A DNA stretch of 64,000 nucleotides, taken from NCBI GenBank assembly GCA_018417955.1, contig JACTVC010000015.1:521862-585861 (forward strand). The letters run 5' to 3'. A program made the position numbers and the translations under genes. The DNA comes from Laccaria trichodermophora. Taxonomy: Eukaryota; Basidiomycota; Agaricomycetes; Agaricales; Hydnangiaceae. The notes under the pieces are model-generated. The model had not been told where the DNA came from. It saw only the letters and a list, made by a program, of their open reading frames with translations, and did no database searches. Shown in pieces: positions 44,401-54,275 of the stretch; positions within the stretch are counted from its first letter, which is position 1, and the number at the start of each line of letters is the position of its first letter.

Positions 44401-47400
44401 GAATGTCAGCCGTAGGAGTCTCGGTTCTATCAACTAGAGGTTTTGTAGGAAGTATGAATAACATCGAAACAGACTTACGTTTGGACTCATGTGCAGACAT
44501 CACGCTAATATCTCACGAATTCTATGAGGAACTGGTCTCAAAACCTTCCATCAAGCAAGGCATGAGAATGCGGCTGTGGCAATTGACGGACAAGGACGCG
44601 CAACTCAAAGGATTTGTCCGCATCCCGATCTTTATGACTACAGTGGACGGCGAAATCTTGGAAACCGAGGCCGAAGCTTATGTCGTTCCGGGAATGACAG
44701 TTCCCATACTGCTGGGCGAGGACTACCAACAATCGTATGAACTGAACGTCACTCGCAACGTTGAGGAAGGGACTCACATTTCGTTTGGTCGGCACGACCA
44801 TCGGATTCGAGCTATTCCAGTGGAAAGGACTAAGGACTTTAATCGACTGAGGCAGAGCGCTTACATGGTTGGGCAGTATGTCCGACGTCAATTCCATAGG
44901 AGGAACAAGGCTAAAAGGCACCATCGTAAGGTTAAATTTGGTATACAGGAGAAAGTTGTGAGAGCTTCAGAAGATTACCGTTTAAAACCTCACGAAAGTA
45001 AGCCCATACGAGTCGAGGGGCAGCTGGGCGAAGATAAGGATTGGTTAGTTCAGAAAAACCTCCTGTCGAACGCCAACGATACCTTCTTCGCGGTTCCCAA
45101 CGTCTTGATATCAGCGGCTCATCCATGGATACCGGTGGCGAATCCGACGGACCATCCTTGGTACATTAGAAAAGGAGAGATCATCGGTACTTTAGTTGAT
45201 CCAGCTACTTTTTTTGATTCACCTAAATCGATGGAAGAACTGCAGAAGTTTCAGAATGCAGCGGAAGTTATCCGAACGGTTATCACTGTTCAGACCCAGC
45301 AAGATGACAACTCACGAGACGAACCAGAGGAGGAGCAAGAGCAGTACGGCCCCAAGACCACAGCTATGCCTGACCCGGATACGTACTCGTCAGACGAGCT
45401 GGAGAGCTTGATAGACGTAGGCAGTTTACCGGATCATTTGAAGGAAAAAGCTTGGGCTATGCTTCGGAAGCGCATCAAGGCTTTTGGGTTTGATGGAAGA
45501 TTGGGCAACTTACCGGCAAAAGTCCACATACGAACTGTGGATGGTCAAGTCCCCATCTCAGTACCAATGTATCACGCCTCACCTCAAAAACGGGAAATAA
45601 TTGACGCCCAGCTGGATACCTGGTTTGAGCAAGACATCATCGAACCGTCGAGGAGTCCTTGGAGCGCCCCGGTAGTCATCGCTTATCGAAATGGCAAACC
45701 TAGATTCTGCGTAGACTACCGAAAGCTGAACGCTGCGACTATACCCGATGAGTTTCCCATTCCTAGACAGTCGGATATTCTAGCGTCGTTATCAGGAGCT
45801 CAAGTTTTATCATCACTGGATGCGCTTTCCGGATTTACCCAATTGGAACTGGCAGAGGAAGACATCGAGAAAACTGCATTTCGGACACATCGAGGACTTT
45901 TTCAGTTCAAGCGTCTGCCGTTCGGACTGCGGAACGGTCCTTCTATTTTTCAACGAGTGATGCAGGGCATATTAGCTCCATATCTCTGGATTTTCTGCCT
46001 AGTCTATATTGACGACATTGTCATCTACTCAAAGTCATATGAAGAACACCTCTCACATTTAGACCAGGTTTTGGCAGCTATAGAGAAGGCCGGAATCACC
46101 TTGTCCCCAAAGAAATGTCACTTATTTTATGGATCTATCCTACTTCTCGGACACAAAGTGTCACGCCTGGGACTTTCCACTCACGCGGAGAAAGTGAAAG
46201 CGATTATGGAGCTAGAAAGGCCAAGGAAACTTTCGCAATTACAGGCTTTTTTAGGGATGGTGGTGTACTTCTCTGCATTCATTCCTTATTATGCTTCCAT
46301 TTGCGCTCCATTGTTTCAACTACTGAGGAAAGGTTGTAAATGGACTTGGGGAATAGAGCAAGAACATGCCTTTCAATCGGCGAAATCCGCATTGGAGTCT
46401 AGCCCGGTGTTAGGCCACCCTATGGAAGGTCTCCCTTACAGGCTGTACACTGATGCCTCAGACGAAGCGTTAGGTTGCTCGTTACAACAAGTCCAACCTA
46501 TGAGAGTGGGGGACTTGAAGGGAACTCGTACCTACACTCGCTTGCGGAAAGCTTTCGAGAGCGGTTTACCACCCCCTCGTTTAGTACCGGGTTTAAGTAC
46601 GAAGTGCAAAGACCATGAATTCAATGACATCTGGGCGCCGGAGTTTGATGACACCATCGTACACGTAGAGAGGGTAATTGCTTACTGGTCCCGTCTTTTT
46701 AAGAACGCGGAAACTCGTTATTCCACGACAGAACGCGAAGCGCTCGCCGCTAAAGAAGGGTTGGTCAAGTTTCAACCATTCATTGAGGGCGAAAGCATTC
46801 TCCTGATTACAGACCACTCAGCGCTTCAATGGGCACGAACTTACGAGAACGCTAACAGGAGGCTGGCGGCGTGGGGGGCGATATTCTCGGCATACGCACC
46901 TAAGCTAGAAATTATTCACCGCGCGGGGCGAGTTCACTCCAACGTGGATCCTTTATCTTGGTTGCCAAGAGCTCCACCAGCTCATATTTCACCACCGGAG
47001 ACAGAAGAGCCGTCGATTCGAGCCAAGGAGGATCTAGGAGAAAACCAGGAAGTCGTCCCAGCGGAGAAAATGGCAGCATTTACCTTTGCAGCTTGGTCTA
47101 TCGAGGACTGCGTGGAAGAACCTAAAGAAGTCTTGATCAACGTCAGGTCGAGGAATAAAGGGATCGTAACAGTCGATGATTCTCCGGCAGTGGATGATTT
47201 GCAACCATCCAAGATTGTCAATGGTGACCCCAAAGAAGACAACTCAGATGAGCTACATACGCTGGACACGACAGCAGAATATTGGGGGGCAGTGAATCCT
47301 CCTCCTACAATTACTATAGCCATGAGTGAGGACATCAAGCAACAATGGAAATCGTCATACCTTCAGGATCCTATGTTCAAAAAGATCGCAGAGGATAGTC

Positions 47401-48842
47401 ACCATCATTACGATAACCTCAAGTCTGGCGCAAGATTCTTCGTCGACAACGACGGGATGATCTTCTTTAATAACGAAGACTACCAGCCTCGATTATGCGT
47501 ACCTGTGGAGCAACGGAATTTCATTCTGAAGGAAGCACATGAAAGTCCCTTCGAGTCAGCTCATGTGGGACCAGAACGTCTTTGGAACTCCTTAAGCTCT
47601 CGGTTTTACTGGAAGAGGATGAAGTTAGACATTATAAAATTCTGCAGATCATGCGACGTATGCCAAAAAACGAAGTCCTCCAATTTCAACAAGTTCGGCA
47701 TGTTGATACCTAATCCGATTCCGTCACGCCCATATCAATCCATTTCGATGGATTTCATTGTTAACCTACCTTGGTCGGAAGGCTATAACGCGATTTATGT
47801 CGTGGTTGACCGTTTATCGAAACACGCTTCATTCATACCCACAACGACGGGCTTGAACGCAGAAGGATTCGCCCTGCTGTTCGTGAAAACGATAGCGTGT
47901 CGTTTCGGCCTCCCAGAGAGTATCATCACAGACAGAGACCCCCGATGGTCTAGTGACTTTTGGATGAGCACGGCTAAAGCTCTACAAACGAAGATGAGTC
48001 TATCATCTTCACACCATCCTCAACACGACGGACAGACGGAGGTGGTGAATAAGTTACTCACAGTTATGCTACGTGCTTTCATCGAAGGAAAAAGGGACCA
48101 ATGGGCAGTTTGGTTGCACCTGCTGGAGTTTGCATACAATAGCTCCATCCACTTGTCGACAGGAACTACCCCATTTCATCTTTTGTTGGGTTTTCATCCT
48201 AGGACGCCCTTAGATTTCATAGGGACCAAACGATCGGACGAAGCTACTTCGCGCGCGTTGAATCCGGAAGCGACGTTGTTTTTAGAGAACTTGGCAATGC
48301 ACAGGGATAGCGCCAGGGCGGCAATTGCTAAAGCGCAAGATCAGCAAGCAAGATCTTTTAACAAAGGTCGAAGGCCGATACCTGACCTTAAAAAAGGGGA
48401 CCGAGTCTTAGTTAACCCTCATGCCTTGGAATGGGTTGAGTCCAAGGGCGAGGGTAAGAAGCTCACTCAACGTTGGATTGGTCCCTTCGAAGTATTACAA
48501 CGTGTCAATCCCAACGTTTATCGGTTGCGGATGAGCAACTTGTACCCAGGGATTCCAGTATTCAACTATCAACACTTAAAAAAATACGAGGACTCACCTG
48601 AGGAATTTGGAGCCCGCCACACCCTGCCTGAGACGAGAACGAATCGACCAGAACAAGAGGAGTATGAAGTTGAAAAAATCATTGCCGAAAGACGTACCAG
48701 GAAAGGGATCGAATATTTGGTCCATTGGGTGGGATACAGCCCGCTCTATGATACCTGGGAACCGAAGCGAGCCTTGACGAATGCGCCAGAAATAGTCTCG
48801 AAATGGAAGAGGCTGGGCGACCGGGAGCGGCAGGAGTTGTAA
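41481..48842 (+). CDS. Gag-pol polyprotein, Ty3/Gypsy with C-terminal chromodomain (intact)
   Basis: 41481 is the first in-frame ATG, giving 2453 residues; the frame is open upstream to at least 40767 without an ATG, and copy A homology also lies upstream, so translation may begin further 5' by splicing. Domains by residue from 41481: gag core about 480-640 (TAIEYFWKIQQLAALEGD), zinc knuckle CKVCGSDNHWDKEC at about 777, aspartic protease LRLDSCADITLIS at about 1000, reverse transcriptase about 1390-1570 with YIDDIVIYS at 1509, RNase H from YTDASDEALGC at 1656, integrase zinc finger ending CDVCQKTK near 2060, catalytic core with SMDFIVNLPW, ITDRDPRW and DGQTEVVN (about 2090-2190), GPFEV segment, and chromodomain about 2394-2450 (EYLVHWVGYSPLYDTWEP). 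Chromodomains direct integration to marked chromatin in this clade. No stop or frameshift is present, so it is a candidate for a recently active element. Confidence 0.92.
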   Translation: MSSTVETTSTQTFRPETSNGFNGSPMARLILQYKESSDEDISTYQRAINFSAKKSLLASEIVESGGSQRSYTLHPSLLRDITQVVDELQIFLERTSALIPERKSCYKVDPREMFMSILRESSDVGQLQAAWKGLSRRLSLSQENLWKYEVQYRSPLAGEDVSMPTSPVSTDVGIYKAMDDINDKDLRLRYLYENVPHHQDQITSPRKLRDGASWADIISLPRSLPEPVQNKLPTIVEYSSDNQETWEISQTKKGKRRITDEFVSPPPSPRGLNVGYGTPFKSSSQFFIRPGGIPLPPTETMSQQNILVGLGLPHTPAFENIPNPNDVPQGVTGTAQIRSRASNPFEGRPLPPHMGEDTQERREELGLTASTPANQHNVNFASSHRQRPIEARSDSGSSHHRSSNGNHRSRNRGNPPGGDPDGSSDDDEADDYPHRNNHDNQGPSNNDYPVNRGGGGGNPGGGGGGNGPNNNGLYSNSQPQGNVPYGNLVATIRNELKQDQLPVWDGNKDTAIEYFWKIQQLAALEGDIPVALGYWLWKSLKENSRIWMWFTTLPFTEQSKMRTHYLHYLKGIKDNYLGRTWQIGMNRKYESQSFRQEGFERESPPAFIVRRIMHTRMLVASDDGGPTEVYLVMQKALISWGPILNLETIRSTSLLYSRAMDHELALVHASKYESSNVLTADNLIQTLRKLGISTDRNRPYDRSVKLVSGKDDVIREAFLGQLSRDECTQEITSSPEAIKEAYQVFKKRQRPPPKGGYPYSKNDHVTTKMGRLPPSPCKVCGSDNHWDKECPDWSFYEAKQQKTAYRIETDEEDDLENYYCSIYSVLVTERLVSENKQENEPSDFHEAVLEEGNHDLPKERKSGDDSSWRPQTVFVEEEEDEFWADYRAKEKSATHLLYQLGDEDDETLEKEAFSSHKKNSSPSRPPEDKDPPKEVKDPPTESQDPLREIKSPPPPPPSKDKPFKIPKARSRPEGMSAVGVSVLSTRGFVGSMNNIETDLRLDSCADITLISHEFYEELVSKPSIKQGMRMRLWQLTDKDAQLKGFVRIPIFMTTVDGEILETEAEAYVVPGMTVPILLGEDYQQSYELNVTRNVEEGTHISFGRHDHRIRAIPVERTKDFNRLRQSAYMVGQYVRRQFHRRNKAKRHHRKVKFGIQEKVVRASEDYRLKPHESKPIRVEGQLGEDKDWLVQKNLLSNANDTFFAVPNVLISAAHPWIPVANPTDHPWYIRKGEIIGTLVDPATFFDSPKSMEELQKFQNAAEVIRTVITVQTQQDDNSRDEPEEEQEQYGPKTTAMPDPDTYSSDELESLIDVGSLPDHLKEKAWAMLRKRIKAFGFDGRLGNLPAKVHIRTVDGQVPISVPMYHASPQKREIIDAQLDTWFEQDIIEPSRSPWSAPVVIAYRNGKPRFCVDYRKLNAATIPDEFPIPRQSDILASLSGAQVLSSLDALSGFTQLELAEEDIEKTAFRTHRGLFQFKRLPFGLRNGPSIFQRVMQGILAPYLWIFCLVYIDDIVIYSKSYEEHLSHLDQVLAAIEKAGITLSPKKCHLFYGSILLLGHKVSRLGLSTHAEKVKAIMELERPRKLSQLQAFLGMVVYFSAFIPYYASICAPLFQLLRKGCKWTWGIEQEHAFQSAKSALESSPVLGHPMEGLPYRLYTDASDEALGCSLQQVQPMRVGDLKGTRTYTRLRKAFESGLPPPRLVPGLSTKCKDHEFNDIWAPEFDDTIVHVERVIAYWSRLFKNAETRYSTTEREALAAKEGLVKFQPFIEGESILLITDHSALQWARTYENANRRLAAWGAIFSAYAPKLEIIHRAGRVHSNVDPLSWLPRAPPAHISPPETEEPSIRAKEDLGENQEVVPAEKMAAFTFAAWSIEDCVEEPKEVLINVRSRNKGIVTVDDSPAVDDLQPSKIVNGDPKEDNSDELHTLDTTAEYWGAVNPPPTITIAMSEDIKQQWKSSYLQDPMFKKIAEDSHHHYDNLKSGARFFVDNDGMIFFNNEDYQPRLCVPVEQRNFILKEAHESPFESAHVGPERLWNSLSSRFYWKRMKLDIIKFCRSCDVCQKTKSSNFNKFGMLIPNPIPSRPYQSISMDFIVNLPWSEGYNAIYVVVDRLSKHASFIPTTTGLNAEGFALLFVKTIACRFGLPESIITDRDPRWSSDFWMSTAKALQTKMSLSSSHHPQHDGQTEVVNKLLTVMLRAFIEGKRDQWAVWLHLLEFAYNSSIHLSTGTTPFHLLLGFHPRTPLDFIGTKRSDEATSRALNPEATLFLENLAMHRDSARAAIAKAQDQQARSFNKGRRPIPDLKKGDRVLVNPHALEWVESKGEGKKLTQRWIGPFEVLQRVNPNVYRLRMSNLYPGIPVFNYQHLKKYEDSPEEFGARHTLPETRTNRPEQEEYEVEKIIAERRTRKGIEYLVHWVGYSPLYDTWEPKRALTNAPEIVSKWKRLGDRERQEL

Positions 48843-49021
48843 TAGTAATCGGAGTTAACTTATCTCATCGATCGGATCTCATTCCGATCGATGAACGTCA
48901 TCACATGTTTCTTTGTTTCTCTTTATCTCTGTTTCTTTCTTTTCCTTTCACTCTTTTTCCTTTCGTTCTCTCATCATCTTATAGCTATTGCCCCCCCTTC
49001 GTCACTGAATCACTCTACACT

Positions 49022-50371
49022 ATGGACTGCCTTTACATCGACAGCAACGGCAAAGTTCCGGCTTCGGGGAGGAAGGAAATGATTGCAGGAGAGTGGATCG
49101 CCTTGAACGCTTCAGCAGGTAAGATCCCCTCGGCTGCAGTGTTTGAACAGGCCCTAGAGGATCGCACCTTTCTTCTCCCTGAGCTGGCAGCGCGCCCCAC
49201 AAGCTGGTCATGGACGAAAGAGCCTTCATGGTACTCGGACAAATACCACTGGGATGCTTGGAACGTTGTGGATTGCTTCGCCGACGAGAACGACACAGTT
49301 CCATGGTTTTTCAGCGAAGGTAATTCCCCTTGGCAAAGCGCGGAGGGGAAGTTCCACTTCGATCCTAGTTCACGCGTCACAGCGGAGGAGTCGCTTTCAA
49401 AACTTTGGCTTTGCGTAGAAGCCATTACCTCTAATCCACCCTTCGTCGGTGGTACCCCTCACCCCTCGAAGTTCAACTACCTCCTTCTCTCCGCCGCCTG
49501 GGACTCTGCCCGCGGAGCTTCCTCACTCATGGTCGATGCCAAGGGACGTGCGCGGGAGTACTTAGGCTTCATCAACTGGTGGTCTTCATCAGTCTCTGGT
49601 TGGGAGGACGCCCTTCAACGTTGGATGGTCGAATACATCGCGAGCTTCAAACTGCGCGATTTGAAGAAAAGGGGAGTCTTTATCGACCTCCTCAAACATT
49701 CGAAATCGCTGAACATAGGTCACTACCTGGCCGAGAACGTTCCGGTGTATTATTTCTGGCAGGAGGGCATGGACGACTACCCCAACTTCATGCGGCTATC
49801 CCCAACCGTGCTTCAAGCGTACCACGATGCCTGCTGTTCCCTCGACAGAACGGAAGTCTATGGGGAGGATATGTTGGGATTTCACGAGGTTATAGGAACC
49901 ATCAAGCACTACGACGAATTCTTTCAACTTCGACGCATCCCAGAACACAACATTTCCCCGATGGCTTTGGACATTCCACCTAATGCAGTCGTGTACATCT
50001 GCGACTTCGAGGGTTGGTCGGCTCGCTCAATCGTAGACCCTGTTCTTATTCACGAGTACGCTGATAAGTACCACTTATCCATCGAGGTCGATGAGCGTGA
50101 CACATATGTTACCATTTGGCGTTGGAAGCCTCGTTACACGGCGTCATATAGCGTGCAGAGAGCCGGAGTCTTGGAAGCAGGGACCGCCATGGAAGCTCGG
50201 AGGGGTGATAGGGAAATCCGGGAACTTTTTAAAAGCACGCACACTCCTACGGGCAAGAAGCAATTCGACGAATGGGGTCGTACTACATTGATCAGTAGGT
50301 TAGGGGACGTCTACGACATTACTCCAGGCAGTCCCGGACCAACGGAATCCAGTGAACCCCAAGCAGCCTAG
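49022..50371 (+). CDS. Third ORF of Ty3 copy B, function unknown (449 aa)
   Basis: ATG at 49022 follows a pyrimidine-rich stretch, 180 bp after the gag-pol stop. The product starts MDCLYIDSNGKVPASG and is rich in Trp and acidic residues. Conserved blocks shared with copy A are WIALNAS, SLSKLWLCVEAIT-NPPF, EYLGFINWWSSSVSGWE, LRDLKKRGVFIDLLKHS, VPVYYFW, a segment with IKHYDEFFQ, and VVYICDFEGWS. No signal peptide, transmembrane span, zinc finger or catalytic motif is visible, so its position behind pol resembles env but its sequence does not. It is clearly part of the transposon because both copies carry it. Expression may depend on a separate or spliced mRNA. Confidence 0.8.
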   Translation: MDCLYIDSNGKVPASGRKEMIAGEWIALNASAGKIPSAAVFEQALEDRTFLLPELAARPTSWSWTKEPSWYSDKYHWDAWNVVDCFADENDTVPWFFSEGNSPWQSAEGKFHFDPSSRVTAEESLSKLWLCVEAITSNPPFVGGTPHPSKFNYLLLSAAWDSARGASSLMVDAKGRAREYLGFINWWSSSVSGWEDALQRWMVEYIASFKLRDLKKRGVFIDLLKHSKSLNIGHYLAENVPVYYFWQEGMDDYPNFMRLSPTVLQAYHDACCSLDRTEVYGEDMLGFHEVIGTIKHYDEFFQLRRIPEHNISPMALDIPPNAVVYICDFEGWSARSIVDPVLIHEYADKYHLSIEVDERDTYVTIWRWKPRYTASYSVQRAGVLEAGTAMEARRGDREIRELFKSTHTPTGKKQFDEWGRTTLISRLGDVYDITPGSPGPTESSEPQAA

Positions 50372-51299
50372 GCTGTACTTAAATACCAAAAAGACCTGCA
50401 TACATGCACAAAGTCCTATAGCCCAGGTAGTGGGATGTTGTGGTCTGTCCTCAAGCAATCTTTTGTGCAATCCATTTTTATAAATGTTGGCCTTCAGAAT
50501 TCCGAAAAATTTTGGTTTTTTTCAGTAAATTTGGCCCCTAGGATAGGTTTCTGAAGAATCACACTTCTTAGGTTTGTTTTGGGATCAGAACGGGGTTCTT
50601 GTTGTGATTGTCCTTGGTTCTGCCATCAATTATTATTGTTTTGATGTAATATTGCAAATCCTTCATCAATATCTGTCGCTGTCCATCAATGACAGTTGGA
50701 AATCATACGGCGGATGTGTTTCCTTCCCTCAACACGTTCTTCCGCACTGATATGTTTGTTGTATTTATATGTTTTTCTTTTTTTTTTTTCACTAGGGGTA
50801 CGCTGTAGGTACACCACAGCAGTAGATATGTAACATCTGTTTCTAAACTACTTATTATTCATTTCCGATATGTAATATCTGCCACACGGGGTGAACAGCA
50901 GTGGAACGGCGTTGGAGAGCGACGCGACGCGTCACTTGCGCGACTTCAACCAAACATCACGTGACCCACAAACCACTTCTCTCTCCTTCGCGAACGATCC
51001 TTGGGGTGCAAAATCATTGTATTATATTAGGTTACACTGTAATATGGTTGTTTCAACTTTTCTGTGTCACCCACCACTATGATTTATTTTTAGTAGATCA
51101 TTGCAATCTTTAATTCCAGTTCAAAGTGTCGAGCTCCAGCATATACAACAAGAAATATTTATTCAGCAAGATATGATACAACAAGATGGCAGTATACATG
51201 GTTCAAATCACGACGAAGAAAAAAAATAGCAAAATTGGGGCGTGACGAAGGTGACAGACAGGCGAAGACGGATAGACGGACGGCGAGTGGCGTCAATCT
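50372..51299. other. Non-coding; 3' end of Ty3 copy B and downstream flank
   Basis: Contains a poly-T tract (50773-50788) and a near-direct repeat of GATATGTAACATCTG / GATATGTAATATCTG about 40 bp apart. No similarity to the 40100-40800 leader was noticed, so no 3' LTR can be called. Confidence 0.35.
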
Positions 51300-53918
51300 C
51301 TATACCCTCAACTTGCGCTTCTTGGCAGGGGGAATGGCCGGGACCTGAGGAACGAGAGTCGAGCGTACACGCTTTTGGGGAGTCGACGCAGCGGGCTTTT
51401 GAGAGACAAGACTAGAACAAAGTCAATTAGAGTATGGCAAGTTCACAAATAAACTTACCTCGACGAGCCCGAATCCAACGAGCCTAGAACCTGAGACAAG
51501 ACCCAGCTGACATCCTCCATGGCAGCTACCCATCCAGCATGGGATGAATGGTCATCTCCGAGGGTGGTAGCCCACCACACCAAAGTTGCGAGAACGGTGT
51601 ACCAGCCGTTCTGCCCATGCTTACGAACACAGGCCCATCCGTCTTCCCCATCCAAAAGGCCGCGATGTGTCGCATCCAAGAACCCATCCACCTCAGCTGC
51701 CCCACGCGCCGTGGGTTGCAAACCCTTCCACCATGCCCACCATGCCTGCTCGAACGCCGGCAGCTTCTCGAGTGTAATTTTTGGCGTGACTTTGCGGCCA
51801 CGAGCAACCCACCATCCCACCTCATTCGGCCTCTTGTCAATTTTGAAACCACCCCCCGCTACTCCGATGCCGAAGCTGGTACGCTTTTCAAACTCAATGT
51901 ACTTCAAGATTGTTGCCGAGAAGGTTCGTCCAAAATGACCAGATGTCAATTGCGCGTATGCCTTCCCAAACCACGCCGGCCATTTCACGTCCACGGGAGG
52001 GAGGGTCACAGAATGAGGACCTTCAATTGTAAGTGGCGGCGTGTCGGTGGAGGGGGGAGCGGCTCCAGAAAGCAGCGTGTCCGTCGAGAGGGGAGCGGCT
52101 CCAGAATTCGAAGTTGACAGCTGAACGGTGGGGGCGTGGGCGATATCTTCAACCGAAGCCGGCTCAGGAAAGATGGCTGATGGAAGAGCTGTATCAACGT
52201 TACGGTTGACAGCTGATTCCATGCCTGTCTCATTATCCCCAATGAAGCGCGAGGGATCCATCGTTGTCCCTTTGGTGCCTTGTCTGGAACTGGTCCTTGT
52301 GCGCTCCTCGTCCTCGTCGTCGCTGGTGAGCTCCTCTCCTCTGCCGCTCTCTACAACATCCACATCCTCATCGTAGTTCTCGTCGTCATCCTCGGCATTC
52401 GAATCATCAGAAGCCGCAGTGCGACGCTTCTTCTGCTTCTTCTGCTTCTTCTGACGTTTAACCGACCCCTTCCCACCTCTCTTACGTTTTCCCTTATCTC
52501 CGGTGGCGGCTGAGGTTGAAACCAAATCTGAGGGAGAGGATTGAGCGCCTTCTTCGTCCGACTCAGCGCCATCCCCGTCAATGTTGGAGGTAGAGGCGAT
52601 GGGGTCGGTGGAAGTTGCGACGATATCACTTTCGTCGAGAGCACGCGCTCGTTGTTCCTCAGGTGCTAAAGTATTTTATATTAGTCACCAGGGTTTGTTT
52701 GCAAAATAAAACGTGAACGGACTGTAGCAGGTCTTGATAAATTCGAGGAACTGTGCCGTAACAATTTTGCAGCCCTCTTTATCAGCTAACCCCCATGGTT
52801 TCGGGACTGGTGCCTTGTTCAACCCTTGATGTAGACTGAAAACATATTCAGAAAGTCGCATTGATAAGTTAGATCACAAAACAATCACCTTATGACGTTG
52901 AGCACACCCTTCTTCCTCGGCTCAGGCCCCCCCAACAAAACTGTAACGTGCATCCCCAGAGCTTGCCCCAGCCCTTGTATCACGGGGCCCAAGACATTGT
53001 GAAGGTTATTGAGAATTCTAATGGAAAAGAATCAACGCGACGACGAATGTAGGAAATCAAACAAACGTACAACTGAGCCTCTTTTGGAGGCAACAATTCG
53101 GGTAGGTTGTCCTTGCGGTTTTTGTAGGCCTCCTTCACCGACTGATGATCTTTCTTCGCCTTCTCATTCCATAGTTCTTGTTCCTCCTCGCTTAACTTCT
53201 CGAATTCGAGTTTCTTGAACTTGTTGCACTCCGACGCGCGTTGAGATTCCGGCTTCCCCCCCGCTGAAAACGTTTCTTCAAATGCCGACTTCATAGACGC
53301 GAAGTTTGCTTTCCCCCACGCCGCCCATCCAGCAATCTGTTTGGGCGGGCCGGAGTCTGCACCGAGCAGCCTGTTGAGAAGAATAGCCGCGGGACTACCA
53401 GCGGCTGATTTGGGAGATTTCTTGGCAGCTCGTTTGGTGCGATGATCAAACCAGTTGGTGAGCGACTGATGAGGACATTAAGTGACGAGATTGAATAACA
53501 CACTAACCCACTTACAGTGCGCATCCGTACGATTACCTTGCCTTTCGTAACGCTATCTTCAGCAGATAGGTTTTCAAAGCCTCCTTCACCAAGAGGCACG
53601 CGTGGTTTGACGACTGCTGGATCCTCCTTGACAGTAAGAGTCCAGTGGAAGTTTTCAAACCATGCGTTCACGATTTTGTCGATCAGATCAGAGCATGCTT
53701 CGCGGTTAGGGTGAGTGAGCGCAACCTTATAATCTTCAATGTAACCCTGGAGAAACTCGAGGCGCGCTCCAGTCGCCCAATTGCGTGTTAAGGGCTGGAG
53801 CAGTGGCTGTGCATCGACCCTGCAATGTTGATGTTCGCACTCAGCGCCCAGCATGTAACATCACGAACTCGACTCACAAGGTTTTAGGCTCCTCGACGCT
53901 GGAACTGACGGCAGCCAT
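51300..53918 (-). CDS. Seven-exon gene, Agaricomycete-specific nuclear-type protein (766 aa)
   Basis: Exons on the minus strand: 53918-53878, 53819-53516, 53465-53071, 53017-52889, 52835-52723, 52665-51459, 51411-51300. Lengths sum to 2301 bp and every junction keeps phase, so the model is well supported; one donor (GTCCGT) is atypical. The N-terminal half has NREACSDLIDKIVNAWFENF, SLTNWFDHRTKRAAKKSPK, a charged helix-rich segment (FEKLSEEEQELWNEKAKKDH) and GMHVTVLLGGPEPRKKG. A long acidic/basic low-complexity linker with KRKRGGKGSVKRQKKQKKQK follows, then a Trp-rich domain (WPAWFGKAYAQL, RPNEVGWWVARGRK, WWAWWKGLQP, NGWYTVLATLVWWATTLG). The C-terminus PAKKRKLRV and the linker look like nuclear localisation signals. 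I recall this family in large copy numbers in Agaricomycetes, often near KDZ transposons, without known function. It is divergent to the gene at 54276. Confidence 0.85.
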
Positions 53919-54275
53919 AGCAAGCTTTTAGGTAGGGAATCAAACAATGGGTGTTATCGCCAATGGTACGTATCCGTTGGGCTAAACTTCGAAACTCATT
54001 TACGTTTTTTTTTCACTCTGACAGGCAACGGAACCAACAGCAGCCATGGCAAGGATCTAGAGTGGGCGATTGCACAATCGAAGGTAGTCCGAGCTGTACG
54101 TCTTTATTGATTATTTGGCTAGACGTTGCTCATTTTACGTTTACCATGCTGTGGGAAGGAATCTGAGAAGACGCTTTTCACCCCAGATATAAAGCCGTTG
54201 CCCTTTCATATTATCCCCCAACATCTTCGTCCTCAATCAGCTTTCCATCAACGCCTAAATCTACGCACCTCTACG
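53919..54275. promoter_or_regulatory. Divergent intergenic region between two genes
   Basis: 357 bp separate the two start codons at 53918 (minus) and 54276 (plus), so both promoters should lie here. A TATA-like ATATAAAG lies at 54187-54194, about 83 bp upstream of the plus-strand ATG. Confidence 0.4.

Larger units (their letters stand above)
40270..50371 (+). mobile_element. Ty3/Gypsy chromodomain retrotransposon, copy B (coding-intact)
   Basis: A single gag-pol frame ends at 48842, followed by an intact third ORF (49022-50371). Both are homologous to copy A 3-10 kb upstream in the same orientation. Boundaries are uncertain because no pair of LTRs was found by eye; the start given is a possible TGT at 40270-40280 and the end is the third-ORF stop. 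The real 3' end should lie in 50372-51250. Confidence 0.8.

Noticed and set aside
50372..51299. 3' LTR of Ty3 copy B
   Set aside because: No stretch matching the 40100-40810 leader was seen, so none could be placed.
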